From: Gemmatimonadota bacterium
Lineage (GTDB): Bacteria; Gemmatimonadota; Gemmatimonadetes; Longimicrobiales; Gaopeijiaceae
Assembly: GCA_027623325.1 (NCBI GenBank)
Contig: JAQBXY010000012.1
Coordinates: forward strand, 20,500-84,499
Direction: 5' to 3'
DNA: 64,000 nt
Part shown: piece after piece, positions 21,261 through 30,611 of the stretch
Layout: each line of letters opens with the position of its first letter
Numbering within the stretch: position 1 is the first letter of the stretch
The notes under the pieces: model-generated
Databases searched by the model: none
What the model was told of the DNA's origin: nothing
Seen by the model: the letters and a program-made list of their open reading frames with translations, nothing else
Program-made: the position numbers and the translations under genes

Positions 21261-23147
21261 ATGAGTAACCGACTTTGTGCGAACGCCGGTGTGGCGCTGC
21301 TTGTGACGATGCTCATGACCGCGTCCTCACCTCCGGAGTCTCCGGTGTCGGACGCCGCCATGCGCAACGATGTCGAGCGGGTGAGGTCCCTGCTCCTGGG
21401 AGGCGCAGATGCAAACGCGGCTCAGGGAGATGGCATGACCGCGCTGCATTGGGCAGCTGAAAACAGCAATGCCGAGTTGGCCGACATGCTCGTGTACGCC
21501 GGAGCGAACGTCGCAGGGGTTACCCGGCTCGGTGAGTTCACGCCGCTCCATCTCGCGGCCAAGAAGAGCGCAGCGGGAGTGGTCGATGTGCTTCTCGCGG
21601 CGGGGGCCGATCCGGAGGCCGTCACATCGACGGGAGGAGTCGCGCCGCTTTACTTTGCTTCAGGTGCCGGAAGTGTGCCCATCGTCCGGGCGCTCATCGC
21701 ACACGGTGCGAGCGTCGATGTGCGTGAGGCCGCGTGGGGTCAGACGCCTCTCATGTTTGCCGCCGCCGCGGGCCGTGTGGACGTCTTGAACGCCCTCTTG
21801 AGCGCGGGCGCCGACCCGTCCATCAACGCTCGGGTGATGGACATGGACCAGCGGGAGAAAGAGGATCGAGCTGATCGTCAGCGTCAGGAACAAATCGCCA
21901 CCGAGATCAGGGCTGCGCAGGAAGGTACCCCTGCCGCGAGGGGTGGCAGGGGAGGAGGTCAACGCGGCGGACCGCCCCAAGCGGGTCAAGGCCGCGGTGG
22001 CGCGCCGCCTGCGACGGCGGGGCAGGGAGCGCCGGCTGGAGGAGCGCGGGTAGGAGACGCCCGGCCGGCGGGGCCGAGCCGTGAAGAGCTGGATCTCCAA
22101 CTGCGCGATCGGGTGCCGTCGTCTCGGTTCTCGCACGCTCAGCTGATCGGCGGCTACGGCGGACTGACGGCGCTGCACCTTGCGGCTCGCGACGGGCAGA
22201 TCGGTGCGGCGATGGCGCTTCTCGACGGCGGCGCCGACATCGACCAGGTGACGACAGGAGATCACACGACCCCGTTGCTCATGGCCACGATCAACGGACA
22301 TTTCGATCTGGCCCAGATGCTCTTCGAGCGTGGCGCGGACCCGAATATCACGAGTGACGCGAACGCGACGCCGCTCTACACGACGCTCAATACCCAATGG
22401 ATTCCGAAGTCGCGGCATCCCCAGCCATCAGACTACATGCAGCAGGAGGTCACGTATCTCGACCTCATGAAGACCTTCCTTGACGCGGGGGTCGACGTCA
22501 ACGCCCGCCTCACGAAACAACTCTGGTTTACGACGTTCGGGGACGATTATCTCCGCATCGATCGCATGGGAGCGACCGCATTTTGGCGAGCCGCCTACGC
22601 GCTCGATCTTCCCGCCATGAGGCTTCTGATCGAGTACGGCGCCGACCCGAACATCCCGACCATGAAGACCGCCGGCCGAAATTTTGGCCAGGATGCGGGT
22701 GGCCCGCCTCGAGGTGGTGGTGATGAGTCGGGAGGCGAGGATCCTTCTGGCCTACCGCCGGTGCCCGTTGGGGGACCCGGTGCATGGCCCATTCACGCGG
22801 CTTCTGGTATCGGCTACGGGGAGGGCTTCGCGGCCAATATCCACCGGGTCGTTCCCGATGGCTGGCTACCGGCGATCAGGTATCTGATCGAGGAACTGGG
22901 AGCCGACGTAAACGCTCGCGATCACAATGGCTACACGGCAATGCATCATGCGGCCGCGCGGGGTGACGACGCATTGATCCGGTATCTCGTGGAGCGGGGC
23001 GGCGACGTCACGGTTGTCGGACGGCGGGGACAAACGACGGTGGATATGGCGAACGGCCCGGTCCAGCGAATCAGCCCATTCCCGTCCACGATTTCACTGC
23101 TCGAGAGCCTTGGCGCAAAGAACAACCACAATTGCGTGGCGTGCTAG
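21261..23147 (+). CDS. secreted ankyrin-repeat protein with C-terminal CVAC, array copy 2
   Basis: Multiple ANK repeats (GMTALHWAAENSNAELADMLVYAGANV etc.); Gly/Arg/Pro-rich linker; ends GAKNNHNCVAC*. Confidence 0.85.
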   Translation: MSNRLCANAGVALLVTMLMTASSPPESPVSDAAMRNDVERVRSLLLGGADANAAQGDGMTALHWAAENSNAELADMLVYAGANVAGVTRLGEFTPLHLAAKKSAAGVVDVLLAAGADPEAVTSTGGVAPLYFASGAGSVPIVRALIAHGASVDVREAAWGQTPLMFAAAAGRVDVLNALLSAGADPSINARVMDMDQREKEDRADRQRQEQIATEIRAAQEGTPAARGGRGGGQRGGPPQAGQGRGGAPPATAGQGAPAGGARVGDARPAGPSREELDLQLRDRVPSSRFSHAQLIGGYGGLTALHLAARDGQIGAAMALLDGGADIDQVTTGDHTTPLLMATINGHFDLAQMLFERGADPNITSDANATPLYTTLNTQWIPKSRHPQPSDYMQQEVTYLDLMKTFLDAGVDVNARLTKQLWFTTFGDDYLRIDRMGATAFWRAAYALDLPAMRLLIEYGADPNIPTMKTAGRNFGQDAGGPPRGGGDESGGEDPSGLPPVPVGGPGAWPIHAASGIGYGEGFAANIHRVVPDGWLPAIRYLIEELGADVNARDHNGYTAMHHAAARGDDALIRYLVERGGDVTVVGRRGQTTVDMANGPVQRISPFPSTISLLESLGAKNNHNCVAC

Positions 23148-23551
23148 GGTAGCCCCACGGCCACGGGCGGTTGGTCGGCCGTCCCCTGCGTGGCGAGGGT
23201 CGCCAGAATCTCGTCGAACATCGCTCGCACCTCGCCGTTGAGGCTGATCGTGAGCGTGATCTCGTCGTACTCTTCCTGTGTCATTTCCTGCTCGGCGAGC
23301 ACTTTGGCCACTTGGGCGACCAGCTCCTCACGAGCCCGCCGGCGCCCGTCCTCATCATGGACCCGGCCCACCTTCCCATGGAAATCGTCTCGAGCTGTCG
23401 TCAGGCCGACGTGAGCTTTCGCGAACTGTGTCAGTCGCTCTCGGTCCAGCTCTGCCTCTTGGGCCTGCACCGTGCTCGGAAGCAGCGCGCCCATCACCGC
23501 AGCAAGCGCGAGGATGGTTCCCCCAGCCACGACTGGTCTAAAACTCTTCAT
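23144..23551 (-). CDS. secreted DUF4168-like small protein
   Basis: Signal peptide; FAKAHVGLTTARDDF...VAQVAKVLAEQEMTQEEYDEITLTI; stop overlaps the ankyrin gene stop (CTAG). Confidence 0.6.
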   Translation of the reverse strand: MKSFRPVVAGGTILALAAVMGALLPSTVQAQEAELDRERLTQFAKAHVGLTTARDDFHGKVGRVHDEDGRRRAREELVAQVAKVLAEQEMTQEEYDEITLTISLNGEVRAMFDEILATLATQGTADQPPVAVGLP

Positions 23552-23686
23552 CGACCTTCCTTGGAAATGCGACCCGCGTTCTTGAGCGGATCCCGGTACT
23601 CTTCGCGGGTATCACAGTTGCCAGAGGTTCGATGCACTTCATACAGTTCACCGAACCGAGAATGACCCCACGATCAGGGTACCATC

Positions 23687-23932
23687 ATACCTATCTACGA
23701 ATATTCCTGCCAAGGTTGTGGACACGCATTTGAGGCGCTCGTGCGTGGTGCGGAGAAACCGCTCTGCCCGAAATGCGACAGCGGCGATTTGGAACGACAC
23801 TTTTCTCTCCCCACGGTCCAGTCGAGCGGGACCCGTGCCATGTCGATGCGGGCGGCCAAGAAGCGCGATCAAAGGCAGGGCAACGAGCGCATGCATACAC
23901 AAAGGGAATACGAGCTCAATCACGACGACTGA
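23687..23932 (+). CDS. FmdB family zinc-ribbon protein (non-canonical start)
   Basis: ATA CCT ATC TAC GAA TAT... = (M)PIYEYSCQGCGHAFEALVRGAEKPLCPKCDSGDLERHF...; no ATG/GTG/TTG between the in-frame upstream TGA (23663) and PIYEY. Confidence 0.7.
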   Translation: MPIYEYSCQGCGHAFEALVRGAEKPLCPKCDSGDLERHFSLPTVQSSGTRAMSMRAAKKRDQRQGNERMHTQREYELNHDD

Positions 23933-24004
23933 GCCCTGATTTCTCTAGCCGGCGTTTCATGGGGCTCGTATACTGATGATCCGGGCACGCACAACCTCAA
24001 CGAA

Positions 24005-24021
24005 ACCCCTCACTGAGGGGT
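24005..24021. promoter_or_regulatory. inverted repeat ACCCCTCA-C-TGAGGGGT upstream of array copy 3
   Basis: Perfect 8-bp arms, 1-nt centre, 48 nt before the ATG at 24070. Confidence 0.35.
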
Positions 24022-24069
24022 CTATTGGGATGTGGACCTCCGAACACCAGACGACGGGATCAGCATAGG

Positions 24070-26514
24070 ATGAAGACGCTCAGCGCGGCCATGGCAGCCT
24101 TCGGGACCGTCCTGGTCTATGCCGGTGCGGCCAGCGGGCCGATACCCTTGATCTCGTCGCCCACCCCCCGGGCGTCGACCTCCTCGACGGAGATCACCTG
24201 GAGTGCCGAGTCGGACAACGCGGTCATCCAGGAGTATTGTGTACGCTGCCACAGCGATCGCCGGTTGCGGGGCAATTTGTCGCTGGAAGCGTTCGATGCC
24301 GATGCGCCGCACGAGAACGGTGACCTCACCGAGAAGATAATCGTCAAGCTGAGGGCCGGCATGATGCCACCCCCCGGCGTGGCCCGACCCGCGGGGGATA
24401 CACTCCTCCTTCTGGTCGAGTCTCTCGAACGACGGGTCGACGAGGTCGCGAGACGGAACCCGAACCCGGGTAATCGGACGTTCCAGCGCCTCAATCAGGC
24501 CGAATACGCACGCTCGGTGCGGGACCTTCTGGGGCTGGAGATCGACCCGAGCAGTCTGCTCCCGCTGGACACGAAGAGTGCCAACTTCGACAACATTGCC
24601 GATGTCCAAATGCTGTCGCCGACGCTGCTCGACGCATACCTCAACGCGGCTGCGACCATCAGTCGGTTGGCGGTCGGAGACCCCGACGCGAGTCCGAGTT
24701 CTACGACCTACACGAACTCGGGCTATGCGTCGCAATGGGAACGTGCCGATGGAGCCCCCTTCGGGACCCGCGGCGGAATTTCCGTGACACACAATTTCGT
24801 GGCCGATGGAGAGTATGAATTCCACCTGGCGTTCGAGCATACGACCACGGGTGGATATTACGGGGGTGTGACGCGGGGCGAGCAGATCGAGATTTCGATC
24901 GATGGCGATCGAGTCGCGTTGATCGAAATGGACCGGTGGATGAGCGTCGCTGACCCCAACGGCGTCAACCAGCGGTCTGAGCCCATTTTCGTGCGCGCCG
25001 GGCCTCACCGCGTCAGCGCCGTGTTCTTGAAGGCGAGCGATGGGCCGATCGACGACGTTCTTTCGCCGCACGATTGGTCTCTCTCCGATCGCCAGATCGG
25101 TGTCAGCGGGTACGGGATTACTTCTTTCGCGCACCTCAAGGACATGGTTGTCGCGGGTCCCGCCAACGCCACTGGCGTCTCGGAAACGCCGAGTCGGCAA
25201 CGAATCTTCACCTGCCGTCCCACGAGCGCCGCCGAGGAGCGACCCTGCGCGCGACAGATCGTTTCGCAGCTGGGACCGCGGGCCTTCCGTCGACCTCTCA
25301 CAGACGACGACGAAGCCGCCCTGATGCGCTTTTATGAGTACGGCGTAGAAGAAGGCGGTTTCGAAATCGGAGTGCGGACCGTGGTCGAGGCCATGCTCGC
25401 CAGCCCCGACTTCGTGTTCCGCTTCGAAGAGGCGCCGAGGGGTGTCGAGGTCGGGCAAAACTATCGCATCAGGGACGTCGACCTCGCGTCGCGCCTCTCT
25501 TTCTTCATTTGGGGTCTCCCTCCGGACCAGCAGCTGATGGAAGTGGCCACTTCGGGCCGACTTTCTCGCGAGGATGTCCTGGAGCAACAGGTCGCGCGAA
25601 TGATCGCGGATCCGCGGTCTGAGGCACTCTCGACCCGGTTTGCGGCGCAGTGGTTGCGTCTCGACGACCTGGACAAGGTCCACCCGGATCGTCTGATGTT
25701 CCCGGACTTCCACCAGAAGCTCGCCGCCGACCTACGTCGGGAAACGGAGACCTTCTTTGGGAGTCTCGTGCGCGAGGATGCCAACGTCTTCGATCTCTAC
25801 ACGGCCGACTACTCGTACATGAACGAGCGAGTCGCGAAGCACTACGGCATCGACGGAGTCGTCGGCGACGAGTTTCGCCGCGTCGCGTACCCGGACGAGA
25901 CCCGACGAGGATTGATCGGCCACGCCAGCATTCTGACGTTGACTTCGCACGCCGGACGCACCTCGCCCGTCCTCCGGGGCAAGTGGATCATGGAGGTTAT
26001 CATGGGCACGCCACCGCCACCGCCTCCCCCGGGAGTGCCGACGCTCGAGGAAACCTCGGACGTTTCGGACGGACGGATGCTGACGACGCGGGAGCGCATG
26101 GAGCAGCATCGGGAGAACCCGACCTGCAACGCCTGCCACAGGTTCATGGACCCCATCGGGCTCGCGCTCGATCGCTACGACGTGACGGGTCAGTGGCGCA
26201 TCCGCGAGAACGGGATGCCGCTGGATACGAACGGCGAATTGTACGACGGTACGCCTATTACGAGCCCCGCGGAGTTGAATGCGGCGCTCGTCGCGAGGCC
26301 GATCCCACTCGTGAGGACGTTCACGCAGAATCTCATGGCCTACGCGCTGGGTCGCCGTGTCGAGTACTACGATCAACCGACGATTCGCGCGATCGTGCGG
26401 GAGGCTGAGAAGAACGACTATCGGATGTCGTCGTTCATTCTGAACGTTGTAAAGAGTGACGCATTCCAAATGCAGAGGGCAGGGGCGGTCGCGGACGCGA
26501 CGTCCCAACACTGA
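24070..26514 (+). CDS. DUF1592-type multidomain protein with two CxxCH motifs, array copy 3
   Basis: YCVRCHSDRRLRGN and NPTCNACHRFMDPIGLALDRYD; paralogous to copies 1 and 2. Confidence 0.88.
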   Translation: MKTLSAAMAAFGTVLVYAGAASGPIPLISSPTPRASTSSTEITWSAESDNAVIQEYCVRCHSDRRLRGNLSLEAFDADAPHENGDLTEKIIVKLRAGMMPPPGVARPAGDTLLLLVESLERRVDEVARRNPNPGNRTFQRLNQAEYARSVRDLLGLEIDPSSLLPLDTKSANFDNIADVQMLSPTLLDAYLNAAATISRLAVGDPDASPSSTTYTNSGYASQWERADGAPFGTRGGISVTHNFVADGEYEFHLAFEHTTTGGYYGGVTRGEQIEISIDGDRVALIEMDRWMSVADPNGVNQRSEPIFVRAGPHRVSAVFLKASDGPIDDVLSPHDWSLSDRQIGVSGYGITSFAHLKDMVVAGPANATGVSETPSRQRIFTCRPTSAAEERPCARQIVSQLGPRAFRRPLTDDDEAALMRFYEYGVEEGGFEIGVRTVVEAMLASPDFVFRFEEAPRGVEVGQNYRIRDVDLASRLSFFIWGLPPDQQLMEVATSGRLSREDVLEQQVARMIADPRSEALSTRFAAQWLRLDDLDKVHPDRLMFPDFHQKLAADLRRETETFFGSLVREDANVFDLYTADYSYMNERVAKHYGIDGVVGDEFRRVAYPDETRRGLIGHASILTLTSHAGRTSPVLRGKWIMEVIMGTPPPPPPPGVPTLEETSDVSDGRMLTTRERMEQHRENPTCNACHRFMDPIGLALDRYDVTGQWRIRENGMPLDTNGELYDGTPITSPAELNAALVARPIPLVRTFTQNLMAYALGRRVEYYDQPTIRAIVREAEKNDYRMSSFILNVVKSDAFQMQRAGAVADATSQH

Positions 26515-26562
26515 GACTGACGGTACGAGATCCAGGCGACCAGCCTGAGGAGATCGACGGAC

Positions 26563-27978
26563 ATGCACTTTATTACCGGAAAGCACCTCGAGCGACGGAC
26601 CTTCATTCGGGGAATGGGAGCCTCACTGGCGCTGCCGTTCTTGGACGCGATGGTGCCTGCGGGGAGGCTCTCGGCTGCCAAGGCCGCCGAGGTCGATCCG
26701 ACTCGCCTCGTAGCGATCGAGATGGTGCATGGTGCCGCGGGTAGCAACGAGTGGGGCGCTACCCAGAACCTGTGGGCACCCGCCGCGGTCGGCCGTGACT
26801 TCGATCTGTCGCCCAGCGCGCTCCTCCCCCTCGATCCGTGGCGTAAGTATCTGACCATCGTGAGTAACACCGATGTTCGGATGGCTGAAGCGTTCCAGGC
26901 CCCGGAGATCGGGGGTGACCACTTTCGCTCCAGCGCGGTGTTCCTGACCCAACAGCATCCCAAGCAGACCGAGGGTTCGGATGTCTATGTAGGCACGTCG
27001 CTCGATCAGCTGTACGCGCAGCGTTTCGGTCAGGACACTCCGGTTCCCTCCATGCAGTTGTGTATTGAGAACATCAATCAGTCCGGGGGCTGTGCCTACG
27101 GATACACCTGCGTGTACACCGATTCGATTTCCTGGGCGTCGCCGACGGAGCCGCTCCCCGTCATCCGCGATCCGCGGGTGGCTTTCGAGCAGTTGTTCGG
27201 TGCAGGTGGCACCGCGGATGAGCGCGCGCTTCGTCGGCGGACGTCCGCGTCCATCCTCGACTGGGTGTCGGGCCGCGTCGCTGAGTTGCAGCGGGAACTC
27301 GGACCGAACGATCGAGATCGTCTGGACCGTTACCTGCAGAATGTCCGGGAGTTGGAGCGCCGAATTCAGATGGTGGAGGCGCAGAATGCGAGTGGTGAGG
27401 AGCGAGAGTTGCCGTCCGCTCCCGCCGGCGTTCCAGATTCGTTCGAAGAGCACGTGCGGCTCATGTTCGACCTTCAGGCGTTGGCCTTCGCGTCGGATAC
27501 GACCCGTGTATTCTCCTTCAAGATGGGTCGCGATTCGTCCGCCCGGGTCTTCCCCGAGAGCGGAACGGACAAGCCGTTCCATCCGGCCTCGCACCATGGC
27601 GGGCGTGAAGAGGCAGTGCTCGACTTCTACCTGCTCAACAAGTACCACGTGAGTATGCTTCCGTACTTCCTGGAGAAGCTCGACAGCCTCCAGGAAGGTG
27701 ATGCGACGCTGCTCGACAAGACCCTGATCATGTACGGTTCGCCCATGGCGGACGGCAACCTGCACAATCATCGCCGGGCCCCGTTGTTCTTGGCGGGAGG
27801 GGCGAACGGGCACCTGGAGGGCAATCTTCACTTGAAGGCGCCCGACGGTACACCCATGGCCAACGTCATGCTGTCGGTCATGCACAAGCTTGGTCTCGAC
27901 GACGTCGAGAGCTTCGGGGATAGCACCGGCGACTTTCCGTTGACGATGCCGAACACGTCTGCAACGCCCGCCGGCTGA
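26563..27978 (+). CDS. DUF1552 Tat-exported protein, array copy 3
   Basis: ERRTFIRGMGASLALPFLDAMVPAGR; paralogous to copies 1 and 2. Confidence 0.88.
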   Translation: MHFITGKHLERRTFIRGMGASLALPFLDAMVPAGRLSAAKAAEVDPTRLVAIEMVHGAAGSNEWGATQNLWAPAAVGRDFDLSPSALLPLDPWRKYLTIVSNTDVRMAEAFQAPEIGGDHFRSSAVFLTQQHPKQTEGSDVYVGTSLDQLYAQRFGQDTPVPSMQLCIENINQSGGCAYGYTCVYTDSISWASPTEPLPVIRDPRVAFEQLFGAGGTADERALRRRTSASILDWVSGRVAELQRELGPNDRDRLDRYLQNVRELERRIQMVEAQNASGEERELPSAPAGVPDSFEEHVRLMFDLQALAFASDTTRVFSFKMGRDSSARVFPESGTDKPFHPASHHGGREEAVLDFYLLNKYHVSMLPYFLEKLDSLQEGDATLLDKTLIMYGSPMADGNLHNHRRAPLFLAGGANGHLEGNLHLKAPDGTPMANVMLSVMHKLGLDDVESFGDSTGDFPLTMPNTSATPAG

Positions 27979-27989
27979 GGGGAAACAAG

Positions 27990-29843
27990 ATGAGGCGCAA
28001 CGAGAATTCCCTGCGAGTCAACGTGATCCCGGCACTCTTCGCTACCATGCTCCTCTGGGCTTCGATCCCCAGTGAATCTCCGGTGGCAGATGCCGCCATG
28101 CGGGGTGACGTGGCGGTAGTGCGGGCGTTACTGCAGTCGGGATCCGACGTGAACGCTGCGCAGGGCGACGGAATGACGGCTCTGCATTGGGCAGCTGAAA
28201 CGGGCGATGACGAACTCGCGCGTATGGTCGTGCACGCCGGTGCGAACCTCGAGGCTGTGACGCGTCTAGGAGACTACACGCCGCTTCACCTCGCTGCGCG
28301 CGGTGGCCGCGCCGTCGTGGTGAAGACGCTTCTCGACGGGGGCGCCGACGCATCCGCGCAGACGTCGACCGGGGCGGTCACGCCGCTTCATTTTGGGGCC
28401 GCGTCCGGGAGTCTCGATGTGGTGAACGCTTTGTTGGCGCGGGGAGCCGCGGTCGACGCGCGTGAAACCTCGCGGGGACAGACCCCCTTGATGTTCGCTT
28501 CGGCTTCGGGGCGGGCGACCGTGGTTCGGGCGCTCCTGGCGGCGGGTGCCGATGCGAATCTGCAGACGCTCGTGGTGGATATCCCGGCTCGAGAGCGCGA
28601 GGATCGTGCTGCTGGACAGGTGCGCGACAGGGTCATCCAAGCGTTCCGCGGCGAGATCCCGTCGGGCACCTCATGGCAGCCCACGCCGGCCCAAGTCCAG
28701 ACGGCCGTGCGGACCGCGAACAGTGCGCGCGTTCAGGGTGCGACACCGGGGCCATCGCAGCGACGCGACGAGCCCGCTCCGGACCCCGATCTCGGCGACG
28801 TGCCCGTGAGTTCCGCGGGGCGTGCTCCGGGCGCGTATAGCAACTCCTACTCGGATCTGGTCTATGCGGAAGGCGGCCTGTCCGCGCTCCACTATGCCGT
28901 TCGTGAGGGAGAGGCCGCGACCGCATTCGCGCTGCTCGACGGGGGTGCGGATATTGATCTCGTAACGGCGGGCGACCACACGAGCCCGATGCTCATGGCG
29001 GCTGTGAACGGGCACTTCGACCTTGTGGTGGGCCTCCTCGAGCGCGGGGGCGATCCCAATATCGGTAGTCACGCGGGGACGACACCGCTGTATGCGGTCA
29101 TCAACACCTACTGGGCGCCGAAGGCGCGGTACCCGCAGCAGCAGGCGTACCAGCAGCAGGCCGCTACTCATCTGGACGTAATGACGGCGCTCCTTGATGG
29201 GGGCGCCGATCCGAACGTACGTCTGACGAAGCACCTCTGGTTCATGGAGTACACCTTCGCTCAGTTGGACGTGGACACACGAGGCTCCACGCCGTTCTGG
29301 CGTGCCGCGTACGCCCTCGACCTTCCGGCCATGCGCCTCTTGATGGCACATGGCGCTGACCCGTCGATTCCCACGATGAAGGCTCCGGCGCGACGTTTCA
29401 ATCCCGATGGGCCTGGCCTAAGGGATGACGTGATGGACCCCTCCGGGCTTCCGCCGGTGGACCAGGGCGGACCGGATGTCTACCCGATCCACGCGGCGAC
29501 CGGGCATGCCTACGGGACAGGCTTTGCCGGCGTGTCGCACCGGCATGCGCCTGACGCGTGGCTACCTGCGCTTCGATACCTCGTCGAGGAGCTCGGGGCG
29601 GATGTGAACGCACGTGATGCGAACGGATTCGCTCCCATTCATTGGGCCGCCTCACGGGGAGACAACGAAATGATCCGTTACCTCGTCGAGAAGGGAGCCG
29701 ACGCCACCGTCGTGAGCCGTCGGGGGAACACCACGGCCGATATGGCGAATGGGCCGGTGCAGCGCATCAGTCCGTTTCCTGAGACGATTGCGCTGCTCGA
29801 GAGCCTCGGATCCAAGAACAACAACAACTGCGTGTCGTGCTGA
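27990..29843 (+). CDS. secreted ankyrin-repeat protein with C-terminal CVSC, array copy 3
   Basis: ANK repeats (GMTALHWAAETGDDELARMVVHAGANL etc.); ends GSKNNNNCVSC*; paralogous to 21261..23147. Confidence 0.85.
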   Translation: MRRNENSLRVNVIPALFATMLLWASIPSESPVADAAMRGDVAVVRALLQSGSDVNAAQGDGMTALHWAAETGDDELARMVVHAGANLEAVTRLGDYTPLHLAARGGRAVVVKTLLDGGADASAQTSTGAVTPLHFGAASGSLDVVNALLARGAAVDARETSRGQTPLMFASASGRATVVRALLAAGADANLQTLVVDIPAREREDRAAGQVRDRVIQAFRGEIPSGTSWQPTPAQVQTAVRTANSARVQGATPGPSQRRDEPAPDPDLGDVPVSSAGRAPGAYSNSYSDLVYAEGGLSALHYAVREGEAATAFALLDGGADIDLVTAGDHTSPMLMAAVNGHFDLVVGLLERGGDPNIGSHAGTTPLYAVINTYWAPKARYPQQQAYQQQAATHLDVMTALLDGGADPNVRLTKHLWFMEYTFAQLDVDTRGSTPFWRAAYALDLPAMRLLMAHGADPSIPTMKAPARRFNPDGPGLRDDVMDPSGLPPVDQGGPDVYPIHAATGHAYGTGFAGVSHRHAPDAWLPALRYLVEELGADVNARDANGFAPIHWAASRGDNEMIRYLVEKGADATVVSRRGNTTADMANGPVQRISPFPETIALLESLGSKNNNNCVSC

Positions 29844-29858
29844 TGGATTGAGGCCGGC

Positions 29859-30590
29859 CTAGCCTCCCGAACGCTCCATTGCACGAAGCACATTGAGATG
29901 GTAGGTCGCCTGAGCGAGGCCTGACTCCGCCTCGTGGTATCCGATCCTACCGTCTCCGTCGGCGTCGCGGCCGTAGGCCATGGCTCGAACGAGATCCGAG
30001 AGCCTGTCGACTAGTCGGTGCGCCTGCTGGGGCGTGGTGGCGCGTTGCACGCTGCGGGCCAGAGCGATCGCCGCCTCGGCGTGCTGGAGCGCGCCCGACG
30101 CCCCCCCCTTCGCTAGATCGACGTGAAGGCGCACGGCCGGTGGGATCTCCGACTCGGCTGCTACGGCGTCGAGGTGGAAGAGCATCGCCTGGGCCGAGCG
30201 CCTTACGCCGTACCCGAGGCCGAATCCGTTCCCGACCTCCGCCGGATCGATGGCGTGGAGGACGTGGGACATGCTCCGGATCATGTTGCCGAGATCCGTA
30301 GTGTCGCGGCCGGCTAACCGAACGTGGTCGGCGGCGATCGCGGCCTCGGCCATGCCTGTCTCGATGAGGCCCCAACCACCGGGCGTGTCGCCGAAGGCGT
30401 CCGTCAGAAAGGCCAGACGGTCTGCAATCTCGGCGGGGATGGGCACACCCCGGAGTCTCGCGTCGAGCATCGACGGCTCTTGAGAGGTTGTCGAGTCGGG
30501 CTCTTGGACTGGATCCGGGAGTTGTGACGCGGCCGCCAACGGTGCCAGAAACGGAAGCGTCCAGAAGATCAGGCGAACAGGGTTTGGCAT
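29859..30590 (-). CDS. secreted protein with EF-hand-like C-terminal motif, paralog A
   Basis: Signal peptide; DADGDGRIGYHEAESGLAQATYHLNVL; similar to the neighbouring ORF. Confidence 0.6.
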   Translation of the reverse strand: MPNPVRLIFWTLPFLAPLAAASQLPDPVQEPDSTTSQEPSMLDARLRGVPIPAEIADRLAFLTDAFGDTPGGWGLIETGMAEAAIAADHVRLAGRDTTDLGNMIRSMSHVLHAIDPAEVGNGFGLGYGVRRSAQAMLFHLDAVAAESEIPPAVRLHVDLAKGGASGALQHAEAAIALARSVQRATTPQQAHRLVDRLSDLVRAMAYGRDADGDGRIGYHEAESGLAQATYHLNVLRAMERSGG

Positions 30591-30611
30591 GATCAGCCCG
30601 CAAATGGTGGG

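Noticed and set aside
24022-25713. 563-aa minus-strand ORF opposite DUF1592 copy 3
   Set aside because: Mirror ORF of a GC-rich coding frame; Arg/His/Val-rich translation without family motifs; the plus strand carries clear CxxCH and DUF motifs.
26623-27885. 420-aa minus-strand ORF opposite DUF1552 copy 3
   Set aside because: Antisense shadow of a Tat-DUF1552 gene; equivalent shadows occur opposite the other copies.
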